A DNA stretch of 7,290 bases from Planctomycetia bacterium (GTDB taxonomy: Bacteria; Planctomycetota; Planctomycetia; Pirellulales; UBA1268), in the NCBI GenBank assembly GCA_010027105.1, contig RGVT01000131.1, forward strand, positions 1-7,290, in the 5' to 3' direction. Under the pieces are notes generated by a model that was not told the DNA's origin, made no database searches, and was given only the letters and a program-made list of their open reading frames with translations. Made by a program: the position numbers and the translations under genes. Shown in pieces: positions 6,223 through 7,290 of the stretch (position 1 is its first letter; every line of letters starts with the position of its first letter).

Positions 6223-7065
6223 GCGGAGCGACGGCTCGGCCGCGGTGCCATCCTCGGCCACGCGGAGGCGGAAGGTCGTGACGGGCGGCACGCGCCGCTC
6301 CTGGGCGAAGCCCCGGCTGCCCGCGGACAGAAACCGGGCCAGGTGCCGGACCGTCCCACCCTGGAACTCCACGTCGAGCGCGTCGAGCACCTGCCGCCAC
6401 GGCAGCCCGCGGCGGTAGATCGTCCGGTAGGCCGCCTTGAGCTCGGCGATCTCCTCCGCCGAGTGTCCGCTGCGCTTCAGGCCGACGACGTTCAGCCCGA
6501 CGATGCAGCCGCTCTGTCCGTCGACGAGCATGTAGGGGGGGATGTCCTGCACGACCCGTGCGTGCCCGCCCACCATCGCGAGCCGGCCGATGCGACAGAA
6601 CTGGTGCACCGCGACGGCGCCCGACACGAATGCCCGGTCCTCGACCTGCACGTGGCCGCCGAGCAGCGCGCCGTTGGCGAAGATGCAGTTGTTGCCCACG
6701 ACGCAGTCGTGCCCCACGTGGGCGGTGGCCATCATGTAGTTGTGGTCGCCGATCACCGTCGCCGTGCCCGTCTTCAGGGCCCGGTGCAGGGTCACGTATT
6801 CGCGGAACACGTTGTGGTCGCCGATCACGACCGTGCCGACCTGCTGCGGCCGGGCCGCGTGCTGCGGTGCGCCGCCGACGACGCAGTGCTCGCCGAACTC
6901 GTTGTGACAGCCGGCCCGCACGCCGCTTTTCACCACCGCGCCGGTTGCCACGGTGCAGAAGTCGCCGAGTTCGACGCCGTCCTCGACGGTGGCGAAGGCC
7001 CCCACCGAGACCCCCGTCCCCAGGCGGGCTCCCGGACTCACGGCGGCGAAAGGGTGGATGCTCAA
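6208..7065 (-). CDS. lpxA: Acyl-ACP--UDP-N-acetylglucosamine O-acyltransferase, first step of lipid A synthesis
   Basis: This cytoplasmic enzyme transfers a 3-hydroxyacyl chain from acyl-ACP to the 3-OH of UDP-GlcNAc, and it is a left-handed beta-helix trimer. It is 285 residues here, against 262 in E. coli; the difference is mainly a 25-residue tail after the usual SRG end. Hexapeptide repeats run from about residue 3 to 185. The catalytic region reads ATAHVGHDCVVGN (113-125), with H119 matching E. coli His125 and H116 matching His122. The signature AVHQFCRIG, then VQDIPPYMLVDG, and the helical C-terminal domain (GLKRSGHSAEEIAELKAAYR, then IYRRG) follow. I chose TTG 7065 because SIHPFAAVSPGARLG aligns with the normal LpxA N-terminus and no ATG or GTG fits; the frame itself stays open through the window edge. 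lpxD, fabZ and lpxB are not adjacent. Its 3' end overlaps the convergent activator gene by 15 bp. Confidence 0.93.
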   Translation of the reverse strand: MSIHPFAAVSPGARLGTGVSVGAFATVEDGVELGDFCTVATGAVVKSGVRAGCHNEFGEHCVVGGAPQHAARPQQVGTVVIGDHNVFREYVTLHRALKTGTATVIGDHNYMMATAHVGHDCVVGNNCIFANGALLGGHVQVEDRAFVSGAVAVHQFCRIGRLAMVGGHARVVQDIPPYMLVDGQSGCIVGLNVVGLKRSGHSAEEIAELKAAYRTIYRRGLPWRQVLDALDVEFQGGTVRHLARFLSAGSRGFAQERRVPPVTTFRLRVAEDGTAAEPSLRSRAG

Positions 7066-7125
7066 GGCGCGCCTGACGGGCTGGGGCGAACGGGGAGGAT
7101 CGCGTGGATCGACGCGACCGAGACG

Positions 7126-7155
7126 GTTATCGGCTTGCGGGCTGCGTGGATTCAA
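7126..7155 (-). promoter_or_regulatory. Candidate promoter for lpxA
   Basis: On the minus strand TTGAAT (7155-7150) and GATAAC (7131-7126) are separated by 18 bp. Each matches four of six sigma-70 consensus positions. Transcription would start near 7118, giving a leader of about 50 nt to the TTG at 7065. It lies in the stretch between the glycosyltransferase fragment and lpxA, where protein homology is lost, which fits an intergenic spacer. No strong Shine-Dalgarno sequence precedes the TTG. Confidence 0.35.
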
Positions 7156-7182
7156 TGGCAATTTTCCGGGAGAGGCACAGTT

Positions 7183-7290
7183 TTCCCCGGCCGCCCCTCC
7201 CCCCCGCGAAACCAGAATGGGGCACTCCATAGCCATCGCTTCAACTGCCAAAAAGCCCATCGTTTCCGTCCGTGCGGGCATGACGAATAT
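7183..7290 (-). pseudogene. GT4-family glycosyltransferase fragment, truncated after the EX7E motif, cut by window edge
   Basis: Reading in from the right edge, the frame gives IFVMPARTETMGFLAVEAMA, then MECPILVSRGGGAAGE. This is the donor-site motif of retaining GT4 glycosyltransferases, with E-x7-E as ETMGFLAVE followed by the usual strand and GG loop. A complete GT4 enzyme continues for roughly 60-100 residues to finish its C-terminal Rossmann domain. Here resemblance ends within about 20 residues of the motif, at a run of seven G (7205-7199, coding strand). The frame then passes without a stop through about 39 unrelated residues into lpxA. Shifting frame at the G run gives stops soon and no better GT tail. 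GC over 7211-7290 is about 54%, and third positions are about 65% GC, well below the rest of the window. A decayed or truncated gene is most likely; an unusual short-ended GT or a GT-LpxA fusion is possible. The N-terminal part is outside the window. Confidence 0.55.

Noticed and set aside
6226..6237. Small inverted repeat GAGC/GCTC just past the activator stop
   Set aside because: It has a four-base-pair stem, lacks a T tract and lies inside the lpxA coding sequence.
4344..6281. Long plus-strand frame overlapping the binding protein and the sigma-54 activator
   Set aside because: It is Arg/Ala-rich shadow sequence; the adjacent frame carries all AAA+ and HTH motifs.
801..7205. Homopolymer tracts (G7 at 801-807, C7 at 1567-1573, C8 at 5003-5010, G7 at 6535-6541, C7 at 7199-7205) as phase-variation switches
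   Set aside because: Tracts of this length recur in every gene of the window, including lpxA, which is expected to be essential. They look like a by-product of high GC. Only the C8 near the activator start and the C7 in the glycosyltransferase fragment deserve a read-level check.

Overview
The window is about 7.3 kb of very GC-rich DNA (strongly GC-biased third codon positions). It encodes UDP-GlcNAc acyltransferase LpxA, so the host makes lipid A and is a diderm (Gram-negative) bacterium. The high GC, the Wsp-like chemosensory genes and the general lack of Shine-Dalgarno sequences would fit a planctomycete or a relative. That placement is inference; no taxonomic marker is present.

Left and centre (1-4753, minus strand): a tightly packed chemosensory operon. 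In transcription order it holds a membrane-tethered substrate-binding protein of the UrtA/AmiC type (4753-3386), a two-TM methyl-accepting receptor with a WspA-type signalling tip (3365-1305), a CheW adaptor (1289-816) and a CheR methyltransferase that runs off the left edge (819-1). Spacings are 20 bp, 15 bp and a 4-bp ATGA overlap. The receptor-CheW-CheR order matches wspA-wspB-wspC, a surface-sensing pathway that in Pseudomonas drives c-di-GMP synthesis. CheA, CheB and any output regulator would lie left of the window. The substrate-binding protein at the head of the operon is the unusual part: it resembles a urea/amide binding protein, no ABC transporter genes are in view, and it keeps an N-terminal membrane segment. 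It may present a ligand to the receptor.

Centre-right (4754-6222): a divergent intergenic region of about 210 bp with locally AT-rich patches is followed on the plus strand by a sigma-54-dependent activator. This has an AAA+ domain and a Fis-type HTH but no recognisable sensory domain. It is divergent from the chemosensory operon and could regulate it.

Right (6208-7290, minus strand): lpxA converges on the activator gene, and the 3' ends overlap by 15 bp. lpxA most likely starts at a TTG at 7065. Upstream, in the same open frame, lies a short piece of a GT4-family glycosyltransferase (EX7E motif) with clearly lower GC. It breaks off soon after the motif and looks like a truncated gene or the edge of a different DNA segment.

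No tRNA, rRNA, CRISPR array, insertion sequence or convincing terminator was found.
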